64,000 nucleotides of DNA from Schistosoma mansoni (lineage: Eukaryota > Platyhelminthes > Trematoda > Strigeidida > Schistosomatidae): positions 25,190,872-25,254,871 of the forward strand of contig NC_031495.1 in NCBI RefSeq assembly GCF_000237925.1, given 5' to 3'. Below the pieces are notes generated by a model. It was not told the origin of the DNA. It did not search any database and saw only the letters and a list, made by a program, of their open reading frames with translations. Positions 26,601-34,936 of the stretch are shown piece after piece (within the stretch, counting starts at the first letter, position 1; each line of letters starts with the position of its first letter). A program made the position numbers and the translations under genes.

Positions 26601-28213
26601 AACCGATAAATTTCATCGAGTTTCGAGACATAAATTGGGTCTTTCAAACGAAATTAATTTCCAGAAAATTTGACTTTGTGTGTAACTTCTGGAGTATATT
26701 TATGTGATGTTGAAATTTTATTTTACATGGTAAAGACATTTGGTTATCTTCTGTGATATGGATGTAACTAAAAAGCACTATTATCTCAGATTGATCATTT
26801 ACGGAACTTGAAACATCAGGCTCATCATTACTCGTTTGACCACACCACAAAGTAAAACGGTACTATTCAAGTTGTAGAAAGATCTTGTAGTGTCCATTTT
26901 TCCTACAAACTGGTGAAAAATCAAGCTCCCCCAAAGTATATTTATGGTTATGAATTGGTGTAATGGCAGATGAACATTATTTGCATGATGTCAAAAAAAG
27001 TCCTGGTTTGCCTGCCAACGACATAATTGGACATTTTGACCTTTGACGCAGTAAAGCCATAGATTAAATAAAGACTTTATTATGACTTACAGTATACTAA
27101 GAAAGAATTTTGGGTCGAATACATCCATTTTTCTTTACACTAATAGGTAACATTAAAAGCTGTGGAAAACATATCCCATTAGTAGACAGATTTTCTGACA
27201 GAGAAGTAAACTGTTCGAACCAACTAATGGAAAAATTGCATCTTTATTCAAGAGTGGACACGTACATAAAAATACCGGTAAAATACTAAAACATACCCCC
27301 ATCCTGTTTTAGAAGCACAAATATAGGTCTGAATATTGTTCAGTATGTTTTTTTAACAATGTACTTTAAATGCATTTGTGCCATATGAACTAAGATTCAA
27401 AACATGAGTATAAAATATCAGTATTTAATTGGAAAATATTTGATGATTTCAGGTTGATTGATATGTGCAGAAAATAAGTTAGGGATTTTAAGAAATTATC
27501 TCAGCTAACGCACCCCTTATAACTCACTTAAACCAAGAAAATTGTATACATTTATTATTATCAACGAAAGGTTTTTCAAGTTCATTTACTTTTACCCCAT
27601 TTAACTTATATTTCTGGCGACTTTGAGTCAACTTTGCTCGATGACCCACGGGATTTGACTCTGTGCCAGGCTTCTTTTTTGGATGTTTAATTTCTGAAAC
27701 TTCCTTTCCAACAATACTTGCTTTAACATCATCGACTTTACGTCCTTGGAGTACACGGGCAACATATTCTTCGTTGTTGATCTAAACAATCATAAGTTAT
27801 TTGATCAAACCTTTTTATTGACAGCTTCGGCAAGTAGGTACAGCATCTCATTCGTTTTCTCAGCCTCCTTACCAGCAACAATGCTCATTATTCTGACAGG
27901 AATGGTTCGTTCATGCACTACCGTCAAAAAATCGACCAACTTTTGAAGAAATGCCAACTTTTTATCTTTGTCTTTAACATTATCAGCTTCTAATTCTTCA
28001 GAGTTAAATAAACCTTTCATTAGTCCTGTCGACCTAATAACCTTGAAGAATTACACAATACAATTCTAGTTGTTTACTCACTGACGTACATATATCATGA
28101 AGAAATCGAAATGGAGGTCTCGACAAAAGTTTTTCAGTAAGGACTGGCTTTTTTATTATTTTTCCAAGGGTTTCTTGAGTTCTTTTGATGATTTTCACGT
28201 CTATCTCACCCAT
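11527..28213 (-). CDS. TRAF3IP1: TRAF3IP1 / IFT54, intraflagellar transport subunit; complete ten-exon model
   Basis: IFT54 belongs to the IFT-B2 subcomplex that carries tubulin and other cargo along cilia; its N-terminal calponin-homology fold binds tubulin and its C-terminal coiled coil binds IFT20. Exons on the minus strand: 28213-28086, 28033-27811, 27781-27596, 24340-24118, 22980-22929, 21166-21104, 18579-18392, 16053-15971, 13085-12865, 11689-11527. All have GT/AG borders, phases agree throughout, and the lengths sum to 1530 bp (509 residues plus stop). Residues 1-117 match the family N-terminus ([44 protein letters not shown]). HRPASAKG and [10 protein letters not shown] match the disordered middle. 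[35 protein letters not shown] and [14 protein letters not shown] match the coiled coil. It is shorter than the human protein (about 690 aa), mainly in the Lys/Glu-rich middle. One more in-phase exon could lie in 24.3-27.6 kb. The exon 3 donor could be 6 bp further on. Confidence 0.95.
12101..12290. repeat. Short GC-richer repeat-like segment in a TRAF3IP1 intron
   Basis: Contains ACACAAAATAGTTGTCC, which recurs at 56,502-56,518 and, shortened to CACAAAATAGTTGTTAG, near 15,139. The segment stands out from the AT-rich intron by base composition. The family was not identified. Confidence 0.35.
12729..12748. repeat. (TA)n microsatellite
   Basis: Pure TA run of about ten units in a TRAF3IP1 intron. 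Similar runs are at about 14,397-14,418 and 50,938-50,954. Confidence 0.9.
12865..13085 (-). CDS. TRAF3IP1: TRAF3IP1 exon 9 (coiled coil, IFT20-binding region)
   Basis: Acceptor AATAAAAG (weak pyrimidine tract; the AG four bases downstream would break the phase), donor GAAAA/GTAAGT. It encodes [40 protein letters not shown] and [18 protein letters not shown], which parallels [28 protein letters not shown]. Confidence 0.93.
13290..13311. repeat. (GAT)n microsatellite
   Basis: About seven GAT units. The Ser run in the minus-strand open frame over it is a by-product. Confidence 0.85.
14510..15116 (+). mobile_element. RTE-like LINE, 3' end, heavily 5'-truncated
   Basis: Plus-strand translation gives the end of the LINE protein in pieces: [25 protein letters not shown], and [17 protein letters not shown] near 14,815-14,865, parallel to the end of the copy at 16.4-17.8 kb. 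It finishes with GTTGTGACTGACTGACTG, the short tandem tail typical of RTE elements. Stops and small indels show it is old. It lies in the intron between exons 8 and 9 of TRAF3IP1, antisense to the gene. Confidence 0.75.
15971..16053 (-). CDS. TRAF3IP1: TRAF3IP1 exon 8 (conserved GGLV block)
   Basis: Acceptor TTTTCTAG, donor CAG/GTTTGT. It encodes [20 protein letters not shown] and then NRESLKEQ, a near match to HGGLVKKILETKKDYE of vertebrate IFT54. Confidence 0.93.
16396..16407. repeat. Target-site duplication (3' side of LINE)
   Basis: ATCTAATCGGGT, identical to 17,832-17,843. A 12-bp duplication is within the normal range for LINE insertion. Confidence 0.8.
16408..17831 (-). mobile_element. 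RTE-like LINE, 5'-truncated, with target-site duplication
   Basis: Minus-strand RT from about 17,800: [94 protein letters not shown], then [20 protein letters not shown]. The catalytic YADD is intact. One TGA (17,387-17,389) splits an otherwise open frame of about 460 codons. The insertion is flanked by a 12-bp direct repeat ATCTAATCGGGT (16,396-16,407 and 17,832-17,843). The element starts inside RT, with about 30 bp of non-matching sequence before it at the 5' side. The 3' tail is an ATAAATA-type repeat. It sits in the intron between exons 7 and 8 of TRAF3IP1, in the same orientation as the gene. Confidence 0.9.
17832..17843. repeat. Target-site duplication (5' side of LINE)
   Basis: ATCTAATCGGGT, identical to 16,396-16,407. 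It fixes the 5' limit of the insertion at 17,831. Confidence 0.8.
18392..18579 (-). CDS. TRAF3IP1: TRAF3IP1 exon 7 (acidic stretch)
   Basis: Acceptor CTTAATTAG, donor CATG/GTAAGC. Encodes an Asp/Asn-rich acidic segment ([17 protein letters not shown]) like the HNSDNEEDDQF segment of the human protein, ending EDNHKH just before the conserved GGLV block. Confidence 0.88.
18580..21103. other. TRAF3IP1 intron 6; Penelope-like fragment inside, otherwise nothing seen
   Basis: AT-rich intron between exons 6 and 7. Apart from the Penelope-like piece at 19,160-19,440 and short TTA and TA microsatellites (about 19,485-19,503 and 20,019-20,031) I see no gene or clear repeat. Confidence 0.6.
19160..19440 (+). 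mobile_element. Penelope-like element fragment: GIY-YIG endonuclease end
   Basis: Plus-strand translation gives CEHVPKWL, then [60 protein letters not shown] and a stop. The spacing EHVPKWL ... SSI.KHI.ETGH ... RFIEALAI ... KPPL..QK...TLNLPW is that of the C-terminal GIY-YIG domain of Penelope-like retroelements, which are known in schistosomes. The GIY-YIG signature itself and the whole RT are absent, and a stop follows PKWL, so only the 3' end of a dead copy is left. Confidence 0.72.
21104..21166 (-). CDS. TRAF3IP1: TRAF3IP1 exon 6 (63 bp)
   Basis: Acceptor TTTGATAG, donor CACAA/GTAAGC. It encodes [20 protein letters not shown]; the Pro/Arg run resembles the RPAPPRVKR segment of the vertebrate protein and FVIED resembles QFVVE. 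Phases 2 in, 2 out. Confidence 0.85.
22929..22980 (-). CDS. TRAF3IP1: TRAF3IP1 exon 5 (52 bp)
   Basis: Acceptor TTTTGCTAG, donor GAAAA/GTAAGA. It encodes [16 protein letters not shown]. Phases fit both neighbours (1 in, 2 out). Too short to be found except by splice phase. Confidence 0.75.
24118..24340 (-). CDS. TRAF3IP1: TRAF3IP1 exon 4 (disordered middle)
   Basis: Acceptor TTGTTTTAG, donor GATG/GTAGCT, phase 0 in and 1 out. Polar, low-complexity protein ending [20 protein letters not shown], the counterpart of RPGSARPAPPRVKRQDS. Confidence 0.85.
24341..27595. other. TRAF3IP1 intron 3; possible extra exon not proven
   Basis: Two minus-strand open stretches look mildly protein-like: about 25,562-25,720 ([20 protein letters not shown]) and about 26,785-26,850 ([16 protein letters not shown]). 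Neither has a convincing acceptor and donor pair in the phase (0/0) that this intron demands. I see no repeat of known family. Confidence 0.4.
27596..27781 (-). CDS. TRAF3IP1: TRAF3IP1 exon 3 (end of fold, basic linker)
   Basis: Starts [19 protein letters not shown], the counterpart of DDAVRRVLAGEKG, then runs into a Lys-rich linker ([26 protein letters not shown]). Donor GGG/GTAAAA. A second in-phase donor at 27,590 would add two residues. Confidence 0.85.
27811..28033 (-). CDS. TRAF3IP1: TRAF3IP1 exon 2 (CH-like fold)
   Basis: Acceptor TTATTAG, donor AAG/GTTTGA. It encodes [49 protein letters not shown] and ends at EAVNKK. It matches the FMKGLYTDAE, DNVKDKDAK and IVAGHEPERTNELL blocks of the vertebrate protein. 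Confidence 0.95.
28086..28213 (-). CDS. TRAF3IP1: TRAF3IP1 exon 1 (start codon, CH-like fold)
   Basis: The start [13 protein letters not shown] is chosen because it lines up with the family's first residues; the longer open frame upstream (to 28,279) adds a hydrophobic stretch that does not belong to the family. Three GT sites lie close together at the end. Only GTCAGT leaves the phase (2) that joins exon 2, giving HDICTSTGLMKG. Confidence 0.9.
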
Positions 28214-29373
28214 GTTGCGAATATTTTGAATGGAAGAATAGCAACAAGTTATATCATTCAAAAATACAAACACCAGCATTGAAATTTCGTTACTAATTTT
28301 TTGTCTATAGCTAGTACCAAATAACTACAGTTTTTGCGATTTTCAGAGTCTTAGATGCTGCTGAATATTTTCGCTCCATTTTTTTGAAATCACTAACCTA
28401 TCTACGATAGACAAAGATGTAAATCTGTAATGTGGGGTTTGTTGACACATTTTTTTGCAATGGTGAATTTGTAGTAATTGTTTCTTTAGTGTACCGTCTT
28501 TTTCTTCATTTTCACTTTCTACTTTTTATACTCTTTTGATCAGGCAATGATATCGCTAGTATCAGAGTTTGCCTGATTAAGAAACAGTTATCCGTTCCTC
28601 GTATTAAAGCAGAATAGTGGAACATAAAGTTCAAATTATATATTAGTTGTTAATAAACGAACTAACTCGAAATAATAAAGCTATATGATATGGTGTGGAT
28701 GATCATGAGACTTGCGGCAGTCTCAAATCATTCAGCTTGAGCATAAGATGCATCTCGATAATCAGGTTCAAAATTATTTTACATAGATTGTACACTAGAA
28801 AAGTAAGACTATTAGGGTGATTCTGAGCTCTTAGGAAATTTTTCGACAAGCCAAACCTCTTCTAAATCAGTCGAAGAGTCAATATACGTTGAATAGGTTG
28901 CCAAACTTCATCACTTTCAGGGATAACAATCATGAATTCAGCACTCCCACATCATGTATCGACCCACATGTCAGTTTCTTCACTTTATACAGACCCAATT
29001 AGTTCGTGTAATCCATTGTCTTGTTAAAATTCTATTCAGTACATGTGATCGTGAATCACTAATGTAGACGATTGATGTACTTGATTGGAGGCATACACCG
29101 GTTGGTCAGGAACGGCGTGAACTTTTGGCTTACACCGAAGTAACATCTCGCGGTCAAAACGTTACATCAATTACCCGTTCGTCTTATTCAGACACTGTGG
29201 CCACTTTGATGACCACATTGAATGAATATAACAATACTGTATAAACGTGTTAGTAAGAATGAGTAGAATAAACGGAATTCTGAAGCGACCGATTGGACTA
29301 GTCCATGACGTCCAATCGACCGCTGCTTGTTGGTTGTTCTTGACCTTGACGAGGGCCGGTGAATTTTTCCTGC
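28214..29373. other. Spacer between TRAF3IP1 start and palindrome; putative promoter side
   Basis: Upstream flank of TRAF3IP1 up to the outer palindrome border. No ORF with recognisable content; part of 28,680-29,360 is GC-richer and may be repeat debris. The last bases (to 29,373) have no counterpart beyond 46,239, so they are the foreign side of the duplication breakpoint. Confidence 0.5.
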
Positions 29374-30782
29374 AGAAGCAGCAACAAAAGGTATGTATTT
29401 TTGTGCATACATCTTCATAAAGAGTTAATTTCTCAGTATTCTGAAAAAGTGGTAGTTTCAGTCGCGTATCATTTTCCTGTCGTTTGTATTCACTTATATC
29501 CACATAATAATGTAATAATTTGCGTACTATTTAACCAAGCGTTTTCAAGACAAAAAGATCTCAGAATTTCTTAATTTCTGTAAAGCCCCAGAGTGTTATC
29601 GATATCTTTCACTTGTGGATAACTAGTTGCCATTTGAAATAATTTTGAACAGCGAGTCCGCCTTTTGTCCGTGCCAAAATATTTTGGTGAGACAAATCAT
29701 TCAACCTATACAATCGCTGATAAAATGTAGAAAGGTACTCATTTGTTGGAATATCACTGCGATTTTGAATGATCTTTGTGATTAGTTTATAATCAACTAA
29801 AATCTCCGGTTGTTATGACATCAACAAAAATTTCGTTGTACAATGGAGTTTATGCACGAATTTCTTTGGCGCAATTAAATGTATATAAGTGACAGACTAT
29901 CACTGGATTTGCAGAGATCATTGGGTTCCAAATTTAACATCATAGATTAGTTTCAGTCGCATTACTATTGGGAAAAAAAGGAAAGCACTGAAAAGCTGTT
30001 TCAGACTTTTCTGTGATGCGCTTGGTTCCTGGAGCTCCAGTGACAGCTGTGATCAGTGGAGTCTAACCGAGTCGGGATGACACAAATATCACCGACAGCA
30101 GCCGGTGAGGGGCGCGGAACATCACAAATTAACTGAAGTTGGAAGTTCAAATCACTAGATGCTAACTCAACTTTTACATCTTAGGCTGTCTCTGAAAAGT
30201 CTTGACTTCACGGAATCAATACTCCGTAGTGCTGAAAGCACACTACTGACGGATTCGAAACTCCGACAAAATAGCTGTCCATGTTATTTTGATTTGCAGT
30301 AGTTCTCTAACTGAAATTAACCCGTGAATAACTGCCTATTTATAAACAGGAGTTTAAGTTATACCAGTTTAAGACAACAGCAACCTGCGTTTTCGAAAAG
30401 AAATACAGCTTCTGATATAATCCAAATTTTTAAATCAAGGACAGGCCCACACATTCAGTCCTAAACTACACTTGTGTGGGCCAATGAGGATGCATCCGGA
30501 CCTACAAACTACTAGCTTAAAAGCGAATTACATTACTGCTATGCGACAGCTCCTACTTGTGCAGAATTGTTCAGCATAAAGTTCCGTGGTTCTCATTTGT
30601 ACCTTTTTCTCTATTTTCATATGATTTCTGCTTTATTTAATATTCATCTCCGCTGGTTTGTTTTTATAGCGGTACTTGATCTGAATGGCCGATTTTTTGC
30701 TGGACGTGTCGTAAAGGCTGGATTTTACGATGCAGAGAAATTCAGGAATTTGGAACTTGCCGATGCGCCACTGTCTACATAA
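29374..30782 (+). pseudogene. RBM17: Truncated inverted copy of the RBM17 3' end
   Basis: Holds the last 17 bp of the penultimate coding exon (29,374-29,390, reading EAATK with its GT donor), the whole following intron, and the terminal exon 30,670-30,782 ([20 protein letters not shown] ... ADAPLST, TAA). Everything upstream of RBM17 is missing: G-patch, linkers and most of the RRM. An in-frame TGA lies 13 bp before the copy (29,360-29,362), so no fusion with upstream sequence is possible in that frame. The copied coding bases are identical to the functional gene, so decay has not begun or conversion keeps it clean. Confidence 0.88.
30444..30482. repeat. 10-bp inverted repeat (possible hairpin), left-arm copy
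   Basis: GGCCCACACA and its exact complement TGTGTGGGCC are separated by 19 bp, in the RBM17 last intron of the left arm. The mirror copy is at 45,131-45,169. No family or function is evident. Confidence 0.5.
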
Positions 30783-31527
30783 CTTTCCTTTTCATTATGC
30801 ACAGTATATATAATTGTTACCTAACTATACCTGTACACGTGTTCTGATCGACTTCACAAAACATGGCACACAATTCCTGGATTGAAGAACTGATGAAACG
30901 CGGGTTTCTTAATACAGTACATTGGGTAAAAACATATTCCTCTTAATTCTAAGTAGAAATAACATGAACACTTTTATATAGGGCTCAAAAGTCAGTCATA
31001 TACTCACCTTGAGCAAAACTCAAGATTTTGACAGACTGTTGATAACAGTTACCTTCAAATTGTAATAAACTACATTCTGACAAAGCTTTTAGTCATGCAA
31101 AGTATTGTTTGCATATTGTACTTGTTACCGGTCGGGAAAATATAATTTGCTGAGGATGTAAATTGTAGTCGAGAATGGATTCAAAGTTTTTTTTAAAATT
31201 TAGTTCTGCGTAATTTTCTCTTAGCATATATTCTTATTCAAGCTGTGATCTACTTTAATATCCTGAGCGCATTCGAAAACTTACAAAATATTATGCTCAA
31301 CGAGGATCGATTTGTGATATTTTCTGATGAGCATTCAAGATTTGGTCCGCGAATCGCTACAACCTACATCTTTTGTCGGAGAGTTAGTGGAAACACTACG
31401 GTGGAATTTCAGACCCTGACCTAAGTACTTATCGAGGTTATACACATTAACAAATACTCACAAATATTATGTTTTTTCAAAAATAAAATACAAATATCAA
31501 AAAGCTGAACAGAAAACATGAATATTG

Positions 31528-32039
31528 CTACATGGTGCTACAAAAACGTAAGCCTGTCATGGGTTGAAGAACAGGAGTTTCTGGGACTTTATCTTCTGTT
31601 CCATTCCGTGAAGAACTAGTGGACGAATTATTGTTGTTCAATACATCGGACATTCCATTACTTTCGGCTATTAAATCAAGATATGAACCGTTCTCCTTTA
31701 TTTGATTCACACGAGCAACAGATTTACGATCTTTCGTTTTCACTAGGAGGGTATCCAATTTGACATTTGTTTTGACAAATGCTTGTTGTGTATCAGCACT
31801 TCTTAGCCTTGCAGAGATAGGTGGAGTAATTACTTCTACAACTTGTTTTCTTGTTGATCGATGAAGTACCTTTTCGCCTTTGAGTACGCTGCGAGCTTGC
31901 TTCCTAAAAACAAACCATGTATAAAGCTAGATAGTTACCGATTACATTTATAGACCGTGGATTTTCGACCTATACGTCCTTCCTCAGCTGGCATTGTGTA
32001 GGAGTATTTTACGAGCTGCGTTGTTCGTCGACTGTCATT
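31528..32039 (-). CDS. Unknown basic protein, last two exons (left-arm copy)
   Basis: Mirror of 43,574-44,085. Exons 32,039-31,939 and 31,903-31,528 on the minus strand, stop at 31,528. The protein is the same as in the right arm except for one residue: codon TGT (Cys) at 31,944-31,946 where the right arm has CGT (Arg). The 5' part of the gene would lie towards the palindrome centre and was not found. Whether this copy is expressed cannot be judged from sequence. Confidence 0.6.
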
Positions 32040-34668
32040 CTGGCAAGTAAAAACATTAGATCATGGACTTTTTCCCTTCAGAACAGTTAACCTTAATAGG
32101 ATACTGAGAACCTCAAGTATTCGTAGTTTGTATCTAAGTAAACCTCAGCTATACTTAGTAATAATTGCTTAGTTTTAAATATTCGTCTACCTAAGTATTT
32201 GCCAAACTAACTGATTTTTATTACATGTAGAGCGGAAGATAGTTTTTGACGTATTTATCGAAACGATCTGCAGTTGCAGGAAAGTGCACACGCAAAACGT
32301 CGTACCATGGTAAAAACAAAGCATTTAAAAACATGTCTAATATGAATTAGACTAAGTCCAAGAATGTGAACTGCTCTGGTAGCTATGGTGTACCAAGTTG
32401 GGCGAAATCCAAGGACTTTTTAAGAAAATAAAGCCTTCGGATGGAAAGTAATTAAATACTTACGATGTAAGGTTTTAGACAGTCGCTCATATTACGAATG
32501 ATTCTAAAGATGTCAAAAAATAAAAGCCATATATCTTATGCGTTACTTGATTAAATCACTTGTTTAAGTGTGCCACATTATATAAGGATTTAGCGCCATA
32601 ATAACAAGGTTAACCATGGAAAACATCCTGGAAGCTCCTAAGAACCAACCAATAAAGCTTACTTGAATATGATTTCATCCAAAAGAGCTATAATCGAAGT
32701 ACTAAATTAATTAACGCCCCAAATGTATTGATAAGTTACGATGTGTAAGGTGTTCTAAGGGTTAAAATAAAAAAATCATTAATACAGAGATGAGACTATA
32801 ATTCACAGACAACCGAGCAACCTTAAAATGGCCCTGAGAACGTCCACTCACTAGCAGAGTGAATGACGGTTATAAAGCAGTGTAGGGAATTGTGATTTAC
32901 AATTGATAGTTAGGAATATGTATTCGGCGATTTGACATCAGCTATAATGCCGAATGAGTGAATGAATTTTGCGCTAAAATATAAGATCTGTTATCTCAAA
33001 TCTGATTGATTTGTCCCCAAATTATAGTCTCGTCAATCACGAACATGAGCGTTTAAAAGCAATGTAGGGTTTACAGATTTAAGCATACATATAAAAAAAA
33101 ATTTGAGGTTTACGACTTACAATAGTAAAACCGGCGACAACTATTTCCCTACCAAGTGTTGTAATCTATAAATAGGAATACAGCACATAACATAAGCTGA
33201 CAGGTCAACCGATATGTAAAATACAGCGGCACGGTAAAAAAAAGTCAGGAACGTTTATACTAACCGCTTAAAGATAGGTCGAACAAAGCATCTGATTTAT
33301 CCGATATAGCGTTGATTCATTCAAACTGACCCCAGAAAGCTTGATAAGTATCTTCATCAAACTTTCCACCAAACTAGATAGAAATACTAATTTCATCGTT
33401 ACATATGATAAGAATTTGAAATCATTGAATGAAGGAAAAGCATAACCTCTTTACTAGTATGAGCATCAAATGGCTTAAAAATCATTTGTCGTATCTTGAA
33501 GCGATATTCTGACATGCGTCAGGGTTAGAAACGTGAGATACAACAAAATTTAAGTTTTCGTTCAAAGACAAAAATACTTTCGGAAAAACTTCTTATGCTG
33601 GTTAGAACAATTATCCTGATCATTGAGTTTTTCGAGCTTAACGGAGTAGACTCTATTGGTAGGCTCATGTGAGAGTATGTGAGAAAATGATGAAACTATT
33701 CCATTATTGTCTTTCTGTACCTATCATTTCTTTTGCTCAATGTGTCTACTCATAGTCTTTTTCTCTTCTGTATTATTGCAATTGTTCTTATAATCTCGAC
33801 AATTTTTGAAGTGTGACGGATTGATAGACATAGTTGTAATTTTTTGGCTACTAAACCTTTCACAGGGTAAATGTTTTATTTCTCATTTGCAAGGAAACTC
33901 CATTGTTTTGACCAGTTAAAAGTTCACTTTGAGAATGTAAGTTCAGTAGAAATGTCACTGTGCTCTAGCCAAATCATCAGGTAGTCAGGCTAATGAATAT
34001 CGAACAGTATACCGATCCTCGTCAAGGTCAGGGACATGCAACTCACAGAAGTTACTTGCACATCATGAACTGGCCCATGCAGCAGTGGTTGCACTCTGTC
34101 CCTTGTGTCATTTCTTATTCATATATATTTTCAATAACGTCGTTTGTGTTGTACCTACTTTTGTGCTTCAATTTGCTGAAGCAATATTCCAAAGCAATTA
34201 CTGCAGTGTTATAGTAGTCTCAGTGTAATGGAGTTGTCTAGACTGTTTCAAAATTTGTATTTAATTAATTTAGATATTGCTGCAGCCACTCATCTGAAGT
34301 TTCCAGCAACTGTAACACAGTGCATGGTGTTCCAATTCAGGATCCTGCGTACTGTATGTGGCTTTACAGGTGAAAGGTTTTACTGGTTCACTAGGTGATC
34401 TATTATATTATATTTATTATACTGGTTCTATATATCACATCGAAAAATATTGCTCTTGCACATGTTTCTAAAATAAGGTAACAAGCTGGTATTCTATATA
34501 GTAGGATATTAAATGGGCCGAGGTCGTCATTGATTGCAGAAGTGAGAAGGCCAAATACTGAAGGAGCTAGTTATCCTATGTAAGACTGCGGAGACCGAAA
34601 TGACGTTTTTATTTGATTAGATTATAGAGTTGAGATTCTCAAGGAAGTTGTTTTCAAGAGATAGCTAA
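32040..34668. other. Left-arm stretch without recognised gene
   Basis: No family recognised. The open frame at 33,993-34,214 (plus) has no motif I know. Two of the three inter-arm differences (32,604 and 32,807) lie here. Confidence 0.5.
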
Positions 34669-34936
34669 TGTAACAGCTTTAACTGGGTGAATAACATTTG
34701 GTCGAAAACATGTCGGCAATCTCAAAACATCATAGCTCAAGTAGTTATTCACTTCCTTGCTTCGCATAAGTACTACATTTCCTATTCTTCCACACTGAAT
34801 GTTGAAAGTTTTGAGCGTTTGAAGTTAGAACCTTGAGCCTTTAGCTCTTCTGTCACACGATCGGAATAAGACCTACTGCAAACACTAGTGTGACTTCTCG
34901 CACATCCAGAATGAGAACTAGCTACAAATAATAAAT
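34669..34936 (+). mobile_element. Diverged LTR-like fragment (left-arm copy)
   Basis: Begins TGTAACAGCTTTAACTGGGT and is alignable by eye over its first 110 bp or so with the LTR at 5033-5299: TGTAACAGCT, a G/T-rich stretch, CAAGTA.TTATTCACTTCCTT. The preceding TAGCTAA matches the sequence just inside the 3' LTR of that element. Similarity fades further in; the right end is set by the LTR length and is uncertain. It is an old, broken relative in the same family group. The mirror copy in the other arm shows it was there before the duplication. Confidence 0.5.

Noticed and set aside
25560-26850. Two possible extra TRAF3IP1 exons
   Set aside because: No acceptor/donor pair in the phase 0/0 required by the intron; the ten-exon model is complete without them.
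29171-29503. 110-codon minus-strand frame across the left palindrome border
   Set aside because: It runs antisense to the RBM17 fragment and changes sequence at the breakpoint; the twin on the right arm is likewise the shadow of the real exon.
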